Positions 1 to 9,021 of a stretch of DNA of 32,363 nt are shown piece after piece. The notes beneath the pieces were generated by a model. That model was not told the DNA's origin. It ran no database searches and saw nothing but the letters and a program-made list of their open reading frames with translations. The DNA is from an uncultured Bacilli bacterium. Lineage in GTDB: Bacteria; Bacillota_I; Bacilli_A; RF39; UBA660. The position numbers and the translations under genes were made by a program. Numbering within the stretch: the stretch's first letter is position 1; the number at the start of each line of letters is the position of its first letter. The stretch covers positions 1 to 32,363 of the forward strand of contig CAJOJO010000012.1 in the NCBI GenBank assembly GCA_905235045.1, in the 5' to 3' direction.

Positions 1-201
1 ATGTTAGTAATTATATTTAGTATTGTTGATTTCTTAAAAGTATTATTTATTTCTGATGAAAAAAATTATAAAGAAGCTTATACAAGATTAATAACAAGAA
101 TTGCTATAGGTATAATTTTATTCCTTTTACCTGCAATATTAAGTCTATTATTAGATCTTGCCGGATTACAAGATGTAGGTATATTTGAAATATTTTCTTA
201 A
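1..201 (+). CDS. Small two-TM protein, possible C-terminal part of a VirB2/TrbC-like pilin-type T4SS component
   Basis: Two hydrophobic segments around a charged loop, directly upstream of a VirB6-like gene. The window starts at this ATG, so the true start may lie upstream. Confidence 0.4.
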   Translation: MLVIIFSIVDFLKVLFISDEKNYKEAYTRLITRIAIGIILFLLPAILSLLLDLAGLQDVGIFEIFS

Positions 202-230
202 ATAAAACATTAAAGTAAAAGAGGTGACGT

Positions 231-1874
231 ATGGAAGAATCAATATTCATGGATGGTGTCAGAGCCTTCTTTGCGATGCTAGATCGTATGGTATATTTTT
301 TAATAACTATATTTTATAATACAATATCCGATTTAGCTGCTGCACAATTGGTTCAATCAAGCGTAATTAATGAGATAACTAGTCGTATTTATGCTTTATT
401 AAGTGTATTTATGATATTTAGAATATCATTTTCACTTATTAATTATATAGTTGATCCTAATCAAATATCAGATAAAACCAAAGGTGGCGGAGCATTAATT
501 AAAAACATTGTTATAACATTTGCTCTTATCGTCTCAGTTCCTTTTGGATTTGATTTATTATATGAAGCACAAAGTGCGATTTTAGCAGATCAATTGATAC
601 CTCGCTTTTTACTAGGAGTTGAAATAAACCAATCACCAACCGGAGATTCTGATGGAACTGGTGGGGGATATAAATTAAAAATGACAGGTTGTGACGAAGA
701 ATTAACTATACCTAATATGGGTAACTATATTGGTTTAGCTATTTTTAAACCTTTCTTTGTTCCACAAGATAAAGAAGCAGCTGGTGATAATAAAGTTGGC
801 GATATTTCCCCAGAAGCTTGGAATTTATATTGTGATGCAGGTAAACAATTAGGTGAATCATCAGTTAAAAATATGTTGAGTGATGATGACTTATATAATT
901 CACCAAAAGGCTGGAGTGTTGATAATTATTATACAATGGATTATTCCTTTGGTCTATCAACTGCAATAGGTATCGTAGTTGCATTAATTCTACTAGGGTA
1001 TTGTTTTGATATTGCAACACGTGCATTTAAATTATTATTCTTAGAGATAATTGCGCCTATTCCAATAATATCTTATATTGATCCAAACTCATCAAAAAGT
1101 GGTATGTTTATCAAATGGCTAAAAGAAGTAGGTGGAACTTGGGTTAGTTTATTTACTCGTTTAGCATCATTATTTTTAGCTATATTTGTTATTCAACAAA
1201 TAACAGCAGAAGATGGAATGTTATATTTTGTTGATGGATATCAATTTAATGGATATATTGCATGGATTAAGATATTAATTATAATTGGTGCTTTAATGTT
1301 TGCTAAACAATTGCCAAAGATACTTGAAAATATTTTAGGATTCCAATTAGGTGGCAATATGACATTAAATCCATTTAAGAAACTTGAAGGTGAAGCTTTA
1401 GGATTTAATCAAATTAAAACCGGTGCTAGTATGGCAGCAGGAGCTGCAGTAGGCGCTGCTGGTGGTATGGCAGCTAACGCTTGGGCTTCTCATGTAAATA
1501 ATAAAAATGCTATGAAAGAAATTGGTATGGAAGGAAAAAAATTTCGACAATTATCTAAAGATCAACAGGCGGTTTATCGACAAGCCTATACTAAAGCTGG
1601 CGGACGTACTGGTTTTGGTAATGTAGGAAGTATTATGGCTGGTGCTGGTAGTGCTGGTGTAAGATCAGCAGCAGCTGGTGCCAAAGGTGGTAAATTCACA
1701 CCATTTAAGAATGCACAAGCTGGTATAACAGGAAGTAGTACAGCGCGTGCAAGGAGAGCTGCAGGATATGGCATAGGTAGTCAAATTATGGATAAAGCTA
1801 CTGATATGGCTCATATACCGCAATCATATGGAACAACTAGTGTGATGAAAAGAAAGCACAAGAACAAAAAATGA
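231..1874 (+). CDS. VirB6/TrbL-like polytopic membrane protein of a T4SS
   Basis: 547 aa with multiple TM segments and an Ala/Gly-rich C-terminal tail; SD GAGGTGA upstream; sits upstream of PrgI-like and VirB4-like genes. Confidence 0.75.
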   Translation: MEESIFMDGVRAFFAMLDRMVYFLITIFYNTISDLAAAQLVQSSVINEITSRIYALLSVFMIFRISFSLINYIVDPNQISDKTKGGGALIKNIVITFALIVSVPFGFDLLYEAQSAILADQLIPRFLLGVEINQSPTGDSDGTGGGYKLKMTGCDEELTIPNMGNYIGLAIFKPFFVPQDKEAAGDNKVGDISPEAWNLYCDAGKQLGESSVKNMLSDDDLYNSPKGWSVDNYYTMDYSFGLSTAIGIVVALILLGYCFDIATRAFKLLFLEIIAPIPIISYIDPNSSKSGMFIKWLKEVGGTWVSLFTRLASLFLAIFVIQQITAEDGMLYFVDGYQFNGYIAWIKILIIIGALMFAKQLPKILENILGFQLGGNMTLNPFKKLEGEALGFNQIKTGASMAAGAAVGAAGGMAANAWASHVNNKNAMKEIGMEGKKFRQLSKDQQAVYRQAYTKAGGRTGFGNVGSIMAGAGSAGVRSAAAGAKGGKFTPFKNAQAGITGSSTARARRAAGYGIGSQIMDKATDMAHIPQSYGTTSVMKRKHKNKK

Positions 1875-2242
1875 ATGAATTGATTGCTCGTAATGAAGCA
1901 TTACGTGATCAGGCAGCTTATTTAAAAGCCCAAAGTCCAAATTCATCACTTGCTTATAATGAAGCTGGTAAAGTTGATTGGATAGATGATGGTACTGGAA
2001 AAACTAAACGTGAATACCATTATAAAACATATGAAGCATATGAAACAGATTTCTTAAATAAATTAGAAAAAGCAAAAGGTGATGATCTAGAAAGATTAAA
2101 TGCAATTGGTGTTTTATCTAGAGATGAATTTGAACGTGCTAGAGCATTTGATGATGAAATTCAAGCTAATAAAGAAGCGATTGATGCTGCTAAAAAAGAA
2201 ATCAGTAAGATTGATGAAAATATGAAACCTAATGGTAGTTAA
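1871..2242 (+). CDS. Hydrophilic coiled-coil-like protein, translationally coupled to (or a frameshift extension of) the VirB6-like protein
   Basis: 123 aa, Glu/Lys/Asn-rich; ATGA overlap with the preceding stop codon. Confidence 0.6.
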   Translation: MNELIARNEALRDQAAYLKAQSPNSSLAYNEAGKVDWIDDGTGKTKREYHYKTYEAYETDFLNKLEKAKGDDLERLNAIGVLSRDEFERARAFDDEIQANKEAIDAAKKEISKIDENMKPNGS

Positions 2243-2260
2243 TAAAAAGGGGATGACTAA

Positions 2261-2581
2261 ATGGGAAATTATTTAATACCTGCAAATAGTAAAAAATCAT
2301 TAATGATATTTGGTTTGTTTTATCCGTTTGATTTGATACTATTTGGCTCAGCTTTAGGAGCAACATTACTATTATTAGTAATTCTTCCTATAGCTGAAGT
2401 TACTTTTGCTATTATAGCTATTATTCCGGTTTGTGTAGGAGCACTTTTAGTGTTTCCTATACCAAACTATCATAATGTATTAACTGTTATCATTAATACA
2501 ATAACATTTTATACTGTAAGGCAAAGGTTTATATGGAAAGGTTGGTGTGTACTAGATGAGCTCGAAAAAATCACGAAGTAA
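2261..2581 (+). CDS. PrgI-family-like small membrane protein of a T4SS
   Basis: 106 aa with two N-proximal TM segments, immediately upstream of and overlapping the VirB4 ORF; size and topology typical of PrgI in Gram-positive T4SS loci. Confidence 0.65.
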   Translation: MGNYLIPANSKKSLMIFGLFYPFDLILFGSALGATLLLLVILPIAEVTFAIIAIIPVCVGALLVFPIPNYHNVLTVIINTITFYTVRQRFIWKGWCVLDELEKITK

Positions 2582-3107
2582 ATATGTTGATGAATCATTT
2601 GTACCTGTAAAAAGTATTACAAATGGTATGATAATTTTAGATAACAATGAAAAAGTATGTGGTATTAAAATAATGCCAAGAAATATTTTTATTGCTGACT
2701 ATGATACCCAAAATGCAATAATTAATAACTTAAAAAATGTTTATAATATGATTGATTATGAATTTTGGATTATCGCAGCTGATAGACCTGTTGATATTAA
2801 TGTTTTCTTATCACAATTGCAACTTCAATATAACTCAACAAGTGATCAAACAAAAAGAAAACTTATTCTAGAAGATATCAACAAAGCTAATATGTTTATG
2901 AATAATAATATTGTAGATACAGAATATTATTTATTATTTAAAGAAAGAAATAACGATGTTATAGCAAAAAGAATTAGGAATTTAATAAATATGTTTGCGA
3001 ATGCTGGTTTAAATACTCATCAAGCAACAAATGCCGACTTAAGAATTATCTTAGATAACTTCTTAAATGGTGGACAAACTACTACTTTTGGGACGGTGAT
3101 TGGATAA
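2556..3107 (+). CDS. VirB4-like ATPase, N-terminal part encoded as a separate ORF
   Basis: 183 aa resembling the N-terminal domain of TraC/VirB4 proteins; overlaps PrgI by 26 nt; followed by the ATPase half with a TAATG junction. Confidence 0.65.
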   Translation: MSSKKSRSKYVDESFVPVKSITNGMIILDNNEKVCGIKIMPRNIFIADYDTQNAIINNLKNVYNMIDYEFWIIAADRPVDINVFLSQLQLQYNSTSDQTKRKLILEDINKANMFMNNNIVDTEYYLLFKERNNDVIAKRIRNLINMFANAGLNTHQATNADLRIILDNFLNGGQTTTFGTVIG

Positions 3108-4891
3108 TGGATATAAAAGCACAAATTGCCCCTAAAGGTCTAGAATTTAAACCAGGTCACTTTATTATAAGTGATAAATATGCATGTATTTTAACTGTAG
3201 TATCGTATCCTAAGTATGTACCAGTAGGTTTCTTATCAAACTTAACTAGTATGTCGGGAATTAAGGTTGTTATTAAACATTTGCCTGTTCCTTTTAGTGT
3301 TATAACAAAAATGTTAAATAAAGAAATAGCTGATTTAAAAACAAGATATGCTGATGAACATGATAAAACAATGCTTGAAAGAATCCGTCAAGATTACGAA
3401 TCATTAGAAAACTTTATTCAACAATTAGCTGCTACCCAAGCAAAAATATGGGATTTTCAAATGCATATTATGATTACAGCTAATTCAGAAGAAGAATTAA
3501 CAAATAAAAAATTTCAAGTTAAAAACTACTTAGAAGCAATGCAATTAAAAGCGGTTCCTCTAAGATTTGAACAAGAAAAAGTATTAAAATCAATTATACC
3601 AATATATGAAAAACAAGATATTGAAGATAGAATAGGTACCCCAATACCAGCTCCAACAATAGCTGCTATGTATCCATTTATCTTTGATAGTATTAAGGAC
3701 CCAGGGTTATCAACTTTACTTGGTGTTGATTTCTCTGGAGGTGTTATATTATTTAACCAATTCTTATACCAAATTAAAAAAGAACATAATCGTAATAATG
3801 CTAATATGATTTTACTAGGTACATCTGGTTCTGGTAAATCAACAGCAGCTAAAATTATGCTTAGAACACATATAAGAAATAATTGCCAAATTGTTATTAT
3901 TGACCCTGAAGGTGAATTAGAAGAAATGACTTCCCGTTATGGTGGAGATTTTATCGATTTAGGTAAGGGTGGAGAATATGGTATGGTAAACCCACTTGAA
4001 GTTATTCTTGATGCTGATGAGGAAGAATTATCTCAAGGTTTAGGTTATACTATGTTAACCAGAACTCTTCAAACAATTAAAGCTTTTATGAAATATTATG
4101 ATCCATCAATTGAAGAAGATGTTCTTAATATGTTTAGTGAAGTTGTTCAAGAAACATACCAAAGATTTGGTGTTAATTTTGATACAGATTTCTCAAAATT
4201 TACAGCAGAAGACTATCCGACTTTTAAAGATGTTTATGCAACAATTAGAGGTCGTTTAGCTTCAATGACAGAAAAAACCCAAGAAAAAGACACAATGGAA
4301 AAACTAGAATTAAAAATTAGACCAATTGTTAAAGAATTAAAATACTATTTTGATGGACATACAACAATTCGTTCTAATAGTAATTTCATTGTTTTCAATA
4401 TTAAAGAATTAATGAATGCTGATGAAAACATTAGAAATGCTTTGTTCTTTAATATTTTAAAATATGCATGGGGATTAACACTAGATAAAAGTGTTAATAC
4501 AGTATTAATGGTTGATGAAGCCCATGTATTAATTTCTGGTAAAAACACTTTAGGAGCTGATTTCTTAGCGCAAATTCAAAGACGTGCTCGTAAGTATAAT
4601 ACTGGAACAATTATAATAACTCAACAACCAAGTGATTTCTCAGATCCAGCTGTTATTACTCAAGGTAAAGCAATATTTGATAATGCTTCTTACTATTTAG
4701 TAATGGGTCTAAAAAGACAAGCAGTTGATGATTTAGGAAAACTAATAGATTTAAATGATAATGAAAAAGAAAGTATAAAAGGCTATAGCCAAGGTGAAGC
4801 ATTATTTGTATGCGGTTCAAGAAGAATGCGTATAAATGTTGTTGCTACTGAACAAGAATTAGATTCATTCGGTAGTGGTGGTGGTCTATAA
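3107..4891 (+). CDS. VirB4-like T4SS ATPase, C-terminal/catalytic part
   Basis: 594 aa with Walker A GTSGSGKST, Walker B VLMVDEAH and IIITQQPSDF; SD GGTGAT upstream. Confidence 0.9.
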   Translation: MDIKAQIAPKGLEFKPGHFIISDKYACILTVVSYPKYVPVGFLSNLTSMSGIKVVIKHLPVPFSVITKMLNKEIADLKTRYADEHDKTMLERIRQDYESLENFIQQLAATQAKIWDFQMHIMITANSEEELTNKKFQVKNYLEAMQLKAVPLRFEQEKVLKSIIPIYEKQDIEDRIGTPIPAPTIAAMYPFIFDSIKDPGLSTLLGVDFSGGVILFNQFLYQIKKEHNRNNANMILLGTSGSGKSTAAKIMLRTHIRNNCQIVIIDPEGELEEMTSRYGGDFIDLGKGGEYGMVNPLEVILDADEEELSQGLGYTMLTRTLQTIKAFMKYYDPSIEEDVLNMFSEVVQETYQRFGVNFDTDFSKFTAEDYPTFKDVYATIRGRLASMTEKTQEKDTMEKLELKIRPIVKELKYYFDGHTTIRSNSNFIVFNIKELMNADENIRNALFFNILKYAWGLTLDKSVNTVLMVDEAHVLISGKNTLGADFLAQIQRRARKYNTGTIIITQQPSDFSDPAVITQGKAIFDNASYYLVMGLKRQAVDDLGKLIDLNDNEKESIKGYSQGEALFVCGSRRMRINVVATEQELDSFGSGGGL

Positions 4892-4909
4892 TAGATAGGT
4901 GGTGATACT

Positions 4910-6796
4910 ATGGATGATAATGAATTAAATGGTATAGATGAAAATACTATTTCTGAAGATATAGATGTAGTATCACCAAAAGATTACTTTGCAAAACAGA
5001 CTCCAGAGAATGAGCCACAAATAAACGAAGTTAACCCTGAGCAAAACTCAGGGGTAAATAGTAATATTCCAAATACTCCTCAAACAGGAGCAAACAGCCA
5101 ACCTCTTAACACTATTTCTAATAGTGTTAATTCGTTCAAAAATGGATATCAAAAAAGTAAGGAATTATCTAAAAAAGTACAAGGATTAAAGAATAAACAA
5201 AACCAATTACCTACAAACAGTACAAACAATAATACGCAAAAAGGTAATCAAACATCAAATAATGTAAAGGATAAATCAACCGAAACAAAAGAAAAGGTTA
5301 AAGAAGCCAAAGATAAGGTTGAAAATAAAGTCGCAGGTAAAGCTATTCAAGCAGCAACTGGTGGTGCCATTAGTTCTAAAAATGCTGAAAAATTAGCAAT
5401 GAAAGCTAAAGTTTTATTAAACAAGAAAAAGAAGATGTACGCCTATATTGCTATTGGTGTGTCTATAGGTTTAGTTTTAATAGTTATTGTAACGAGTATT
5501 CTTATGAATAGTGATGATAAATCACTAACGTCACAAAGAACAAATAATTATGTTATTGATTCTTCTACTGATGAAGAACTAATTGATTATATGGGATTTA
5601 TTTCAATATGTCCTAGTGTTAAAGAGGCAAAAGAAAAGGCAGAAGAGTATGGTATAGAATTAGAAGATGATAAAGTTACATTTAAAACTATGCGAAAACT
5701 TGCTGAAATTGAAGAAGTTGAAGTGTCACAAACATGTTTAAATGCAATGGATTATTATGAAGCTTTTCAAAAAGAATATGTTGAAAATAAAAAAGCTTGC
5801 TATAAAAATCGTGATGAAAACAGCGAAATGTTACCTAACTATTGGCGACATAAAGATGGTGAATCTCCTCATGATGCATTCTTAAAAAATGATAAATCAA
5901 AAGCATATTTTCTTGAACCTACAGGTGGTAAGGATAAGTATGACTGTCAAATTAAATTACCTACTGAGTTAATTTCTGAGACAATGTCTTATGATTTAAC
6001 AGATCAAGATTTATTTAATAAAGAGTATTTAGATAGGTATGATCCTTATGAAGAGGATTTAAGAAAACTTTCTAATGCATTGTCTGAATACGTTCAAGAA
6101 ACATGCTATAAATGGATGTATTTTAATTATGATATAGGTGAATGGCAGTATTCACCATGTGAACACTGTGGGCCAAAAACGAAAAAAGAGCATGATGGTT
6201 TCTATTTTCAAATTAGTTTTGATAAATTTGTGTGTTATTTAAAATATGGTGACAGTTGTGGTCATCCAAATTATAGTGGTGAAGCAAGACAAAAATTCCC
6301 AGATTTACAATATTTAGAACATTTATGTACTTCACCAGAAAATGATAAATTAGAGAAATTGCAAACAGAAGAAAATGAAGCAGAAAATAAAATATCATAC
6401 GCTGAGCCAAGTTCAAATCCAGAGCCAAATGAAACTTTACAATCTGGTAATGGTGAAGAAGTAGCTGAGTATGCTCAACAATTTGTCGGTAATCCATATG
6501 TATGGGGTGGCACTAGTTTAACGGACGGCGCTGACTGCTCTGGATTTATAAAATCTGTTTATGAGCACTTTGGTATAAGCCTTCCACATAGTTCTGAAGC
6601 TTTACGCTCTAAAGGACAAGCTGTTTCTTCACTTAGTCAAGCAAAAGCTGGTGATATCATTTGTTACAGTGGTCATGTTGCTTTATATATAGGTGGAGGA
6701 AAAATTGTACATGCCGCAAACTCAGAAAGTGGTATTAAAATTAGTAATAAAGCTGATTATCGACAAATAGTCGCAATAAGAAGAATAGTGGAGTGA
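4910..6796 (+). CDS. Membrane-anchored T4SS cell-wall hydrolase with C-terminal NlpC/P60 domain
   Basis: Disordered N-terminus, one TM (YAYIAIGVSIGLVLIVIVTSIL), extracellular Cys-rich region, C-terminal VGNPYVWGGTSLTDGADCSGF...GDIICYSGHVALYIGGGKIVHA typical of NlpC/P60. Confidence 0.9.
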   Translation: MDDNELNGIDENTISEDIDVVSPKDYFAKQTPENEPQINEVNPEQNSGVNSNIPNTPQTGANSQPLNTISNSVNSFKNGYQKSKELSKKVQGLKNKQNQLPTNSTNNNTQKGNQTSNNVKDKSTETKEKVKEAKDKVENKVAGKAIQAATGGAISSKNAEKLAMKAKVLLNKKKKMYAYIAIGVSIGLVLIVIVTSILMNSDDKSLTSQRTNNYVIDSSTDEELIDYMGFISICPSVKEAKEKAEEYGIELEDDKVTFKTMRKLAEIEEVEVSQTCLNAMDYYEAFQKEYVENKKACYKNRDENSEMLPNYWRHKDGESPHDAFLKNDKSKAYFLEPTGGKDKYDCQIKLPTELISETMSYDLTDQDLFNKEYLDRYDPYEEDLRKLSNALSEYVQETCYKWMYFNYDIGEWQYSPCEHCGPKTKKEHDGFYFQISFDKFVCYLKYGDSCGHPNYSGEARQKFPDLQYLEHLCTSPENDKLEKLQTEENEAENKISYAEPSSNPEPNETLQSGNGEEVAEYAQQFVGNPYVWGGTSLTDGADCSGFIKSVYEHFGISLPHSSEALRSKGQAVSSLSQAKAGDIICYSGHVALYIGGGKIVHAANSESGIKISNKADYRQIVAIRRIVE

Positions 6797-6800
6797 TAAT

Positions 6801-7439
6801 ATGAAATTACAAAAAGGACAAAAAATAGTATTGAGTATTATGTTAAGCTTCTTTGGAATTCTTATAATCTTTGCTGTATTTGTTAAATGTAATCATAAAA
6901 AAAATGAACTTGATGTTCCTGGCGGATCAGCAAATTCCCAAGCATTGGAAAATAAAATTAATGAATATTATGAGACAAATAAAGAAAATGATGAAAACAC
7001 TTCTGCAAAATCAAATACCTTAAATGGTGTTTATACTGCTCTTATTACGACATATAAGAAAAGTTCGGTTGGTGATTATAATATACCCATTTACAAAGCT
7101 TATTATTATAGTACTAATGATAGTAAAGAATTAGCTCGTAGTGAGGTCTTGGAACAATTTGGTTATACTGATGATTATGTGAAAAATAAAATTTCTAATC
7201 ATTTTAAAAACTTATATAATCAAGAAATTGAAAAAGGTTATGTTGAAGGACACGAGTGCGATTTTGAGGAATGTTATTTATCTTTCTATCGTGATCTTAA
7301 TACATTAGATAATTATGCTTTATATGTTGAAAATAATAAATTGTATGCATATATAAGTTTTGATATTGATTCTTTAGTTGGTGATAAAAAATTCTTTGAT
7401 AGTTTAAATTATGATTATTATAAAATAGAAATTAATTAA
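6801..7439 (+). CDS. Membrane-anchored extracytoplasmic protein of unknown function in the T4SS cluster
   Basis: 212 aa, N-terminal TM then hydrophilic domain; tightly spaced within the operon. Confidence 0.6.
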   Translation: MKLQKGQKIVLSIMLSFFGILIIFAVFVKCNHKKNELDVPGGSANSQALENKINEYYETNKENDENTSAKSNTLNGVYTALITTYKKSSVGDYNIPIYKAYYYSTNDSKELARSEVLEQFGYTDDYVKNKISNHFKNLYNQEIEKGYVEGHECDFEECYLSFYRDLNTLDNYALYVENNKLYAYISFDIDSLVGDKKFFDSLNYDYYKIEIN

Positions 7440-7457
7440 GTTATAGGTGGTGATAGT

Positions 7458-9017
7458 ATGTTAAAATGGTTAATAATGTTATTATTAGTTTTTTGCGTGC
7501 TATCACTTTATAATAAAAATATAAAAAAGTATTTTCGCTATATAAAAAAAGCAATATATATAAATATTGTTGTAAGTATTACTGTGATAATGAATATAAT
7601 TAGTGGATATAGTAATGTATTAATTAATAATGTTTATTTAGCATGTAAATATGATAGCCAATTAGAACAATATGCATCGTATGCGCAAGATGCAATGCGC
7701 GATTATGGTGTTTATGCATCGCTAATATTAGCCCAAATCATAATAGAATCAGGCTTTGGTGCTCATCAAAGTTCATTTGGTGTTAAAATTCCTGGAGTAA
7801 GATGCCCTGATGAAGCTAGTGTATGTGCTTCTAAAGGTGGAAAATGTATGTCTACAAAGGAAGAAGTTGGCGGTAAGATGGTAAGTACGCAAGCTTGCTT
7901 TGAGATAAGTTCATCAGGTATTGGCGAGACAATATATGACCATGGTAAATTTTTAACCGAAAAATTTGGAAATAGAAATGAACTAAAAAACGCCTCATCA
8001 TTGGAAGGCCAATTGAAATCACTGAAAAGTAATCCAAATGCTCAATATGCGACTTCATCAAACTATTTGTGTTCACTTGTTGATCAAATAAATGCATGTG
8101 ATTTAACAAAATATGATGCAGGTGTTTCTGGCGGTAACATATCTGGTTCACATACAAGTTTAGTATCAAGAGAAAATTGTGGTGTTATAGAACAAGGTAT
8201 AACTGATCCTGATAATCCTTATGCTGAATTAGTTGAGCCAGAATATTCAGTTACATCATATGAGGGTGAGCTAACAGAAGGATGGTTATATCTTAGATCA
8301 AGAGCTTATGAGGATCCTGAGGATAAGTTATATGAAGGCCCTGATATGCTAGATGATGCAATAGATGAGATATTTTATCGTGCTAGAATAACATATACGC
8401 AAAATATAGAGTTTGGTCAAAAAAAATATGCTAATTATGCAAGTTTAGCCGAAATGTTGATGGAAACGATTCCACAAGATTTATCTGAGTTAATGGATAA
8501 TTATTGGTATACTTTTGATATTGATAGTTACTTAGGTAATACACTTTTTGGTCAATGCGTATGGTATGCAAAACATCGTGCTTTAGAGATAATCGATAAT
8601 TCAGGATTAGATGATTCTACAAAACAAATACTAATTGAAAGTATTAAAAAGACTTCTGGTAATGGACAAGATTGGTATAATAATCCTGACGGTTCATTAT
8701 TTCAAAAATCATCTAATGTTAATGAACCAAGACCAGGTGCTATTGTATCATGGTCACATGGAGAATATGGGCATGTTGCAATTGTTGAATCGGTTTATGA
8801 AAAAAATGGAGAAACAATGTTAACTATTTCAGAAGGAAGTAGGATTAAACATGACACTGATGGTGATGGAAAAGTAGATGGATGGATTTCTTCATCAACG
8901 TTAGAACATGCTTTATCGCAAACAAAAATTGAAACAAAAGAAGTACCATTGTCACAAATGCAAAATAGATGGGGTTATTCTTTTAACGGTTATGTTTATT
9001 TACTAGATGAAGGGTGA
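7458..9017 (+). CDS. Bifunctional cell-wall hydrolase: glucosaminidase-like (FlgJ/NAGase) plus C-terminal CHAP domain
   Basis: N-terminal TM; DYGVYASLILAQIIIESGFG matches the glucosaminidase motif; C-terminal GQCVWYAKHRALE...PGAIVSWSHGEYGHVAIVESV matches CHAP. Confidence 0.88.
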   Translation: MLKWLIMLLLVFCVLSLYNKNIKKYFRYIKKAIYINIVVSITVIMNIISGYSNVLINNVYLACKYDSQLEQYASYAQDAMRDYGVYASLILAQIIIESGFGAHQSSFGVKIPGVRCPDEASVCASKGGKCMSTKEEVGGKMVSTQACFEISSSGIGETIYDHGKFLTEKFGNRNELKNASSLEGQLKSLKSNPNAQYATSSNYLCSLVDQINACDLTKYDAGVSGGNISGSHTSLVSRENCGVIEQGITDPDNPYAELVEPEYSVTSYEGELTEGWLYLRSRAYEDPEDKLYEGPDMLDDAIDEIFYRARITYTQNIEFGQKKYANYASLAEMLMETIPQDLSELMDNYWYTFDIDSYLGNTLFGQCVWYAKHRALEIIDNSGLDDSTKQILIESIKKTSGNGQDWYNNPDGSLFQKSSNVNEPRPGAIVSWSHGEYGHVAIVESVYEKNGETMLTISEGSRIKHDTDGDGKVDGWISSSTLEHALSQTKIETKEVPLSQMQNRWGYSFNGYVYLLDEG

Positions 9018-9021
9018 TTAG

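Noticed and set aside
1586-1774. 62-aa antisense ORF in VirB6 C-terminus
   Set aside because: Created by the locally GC-richer Ala/Gly codons of the VirB6 tail; no start context.
6213-8169. Antisense ORFs 6213-6497 and 7852-8169
   Set aside because: His/Leu/Tyr-rich translations overlapping well-supported hydrolase genes; consistent with antisense artefacts.
8635-8823. 62-aa plus-strand ORF inside the CHAP gene
   Set aside because: Alternate frame of a well-supported CHAP domain.
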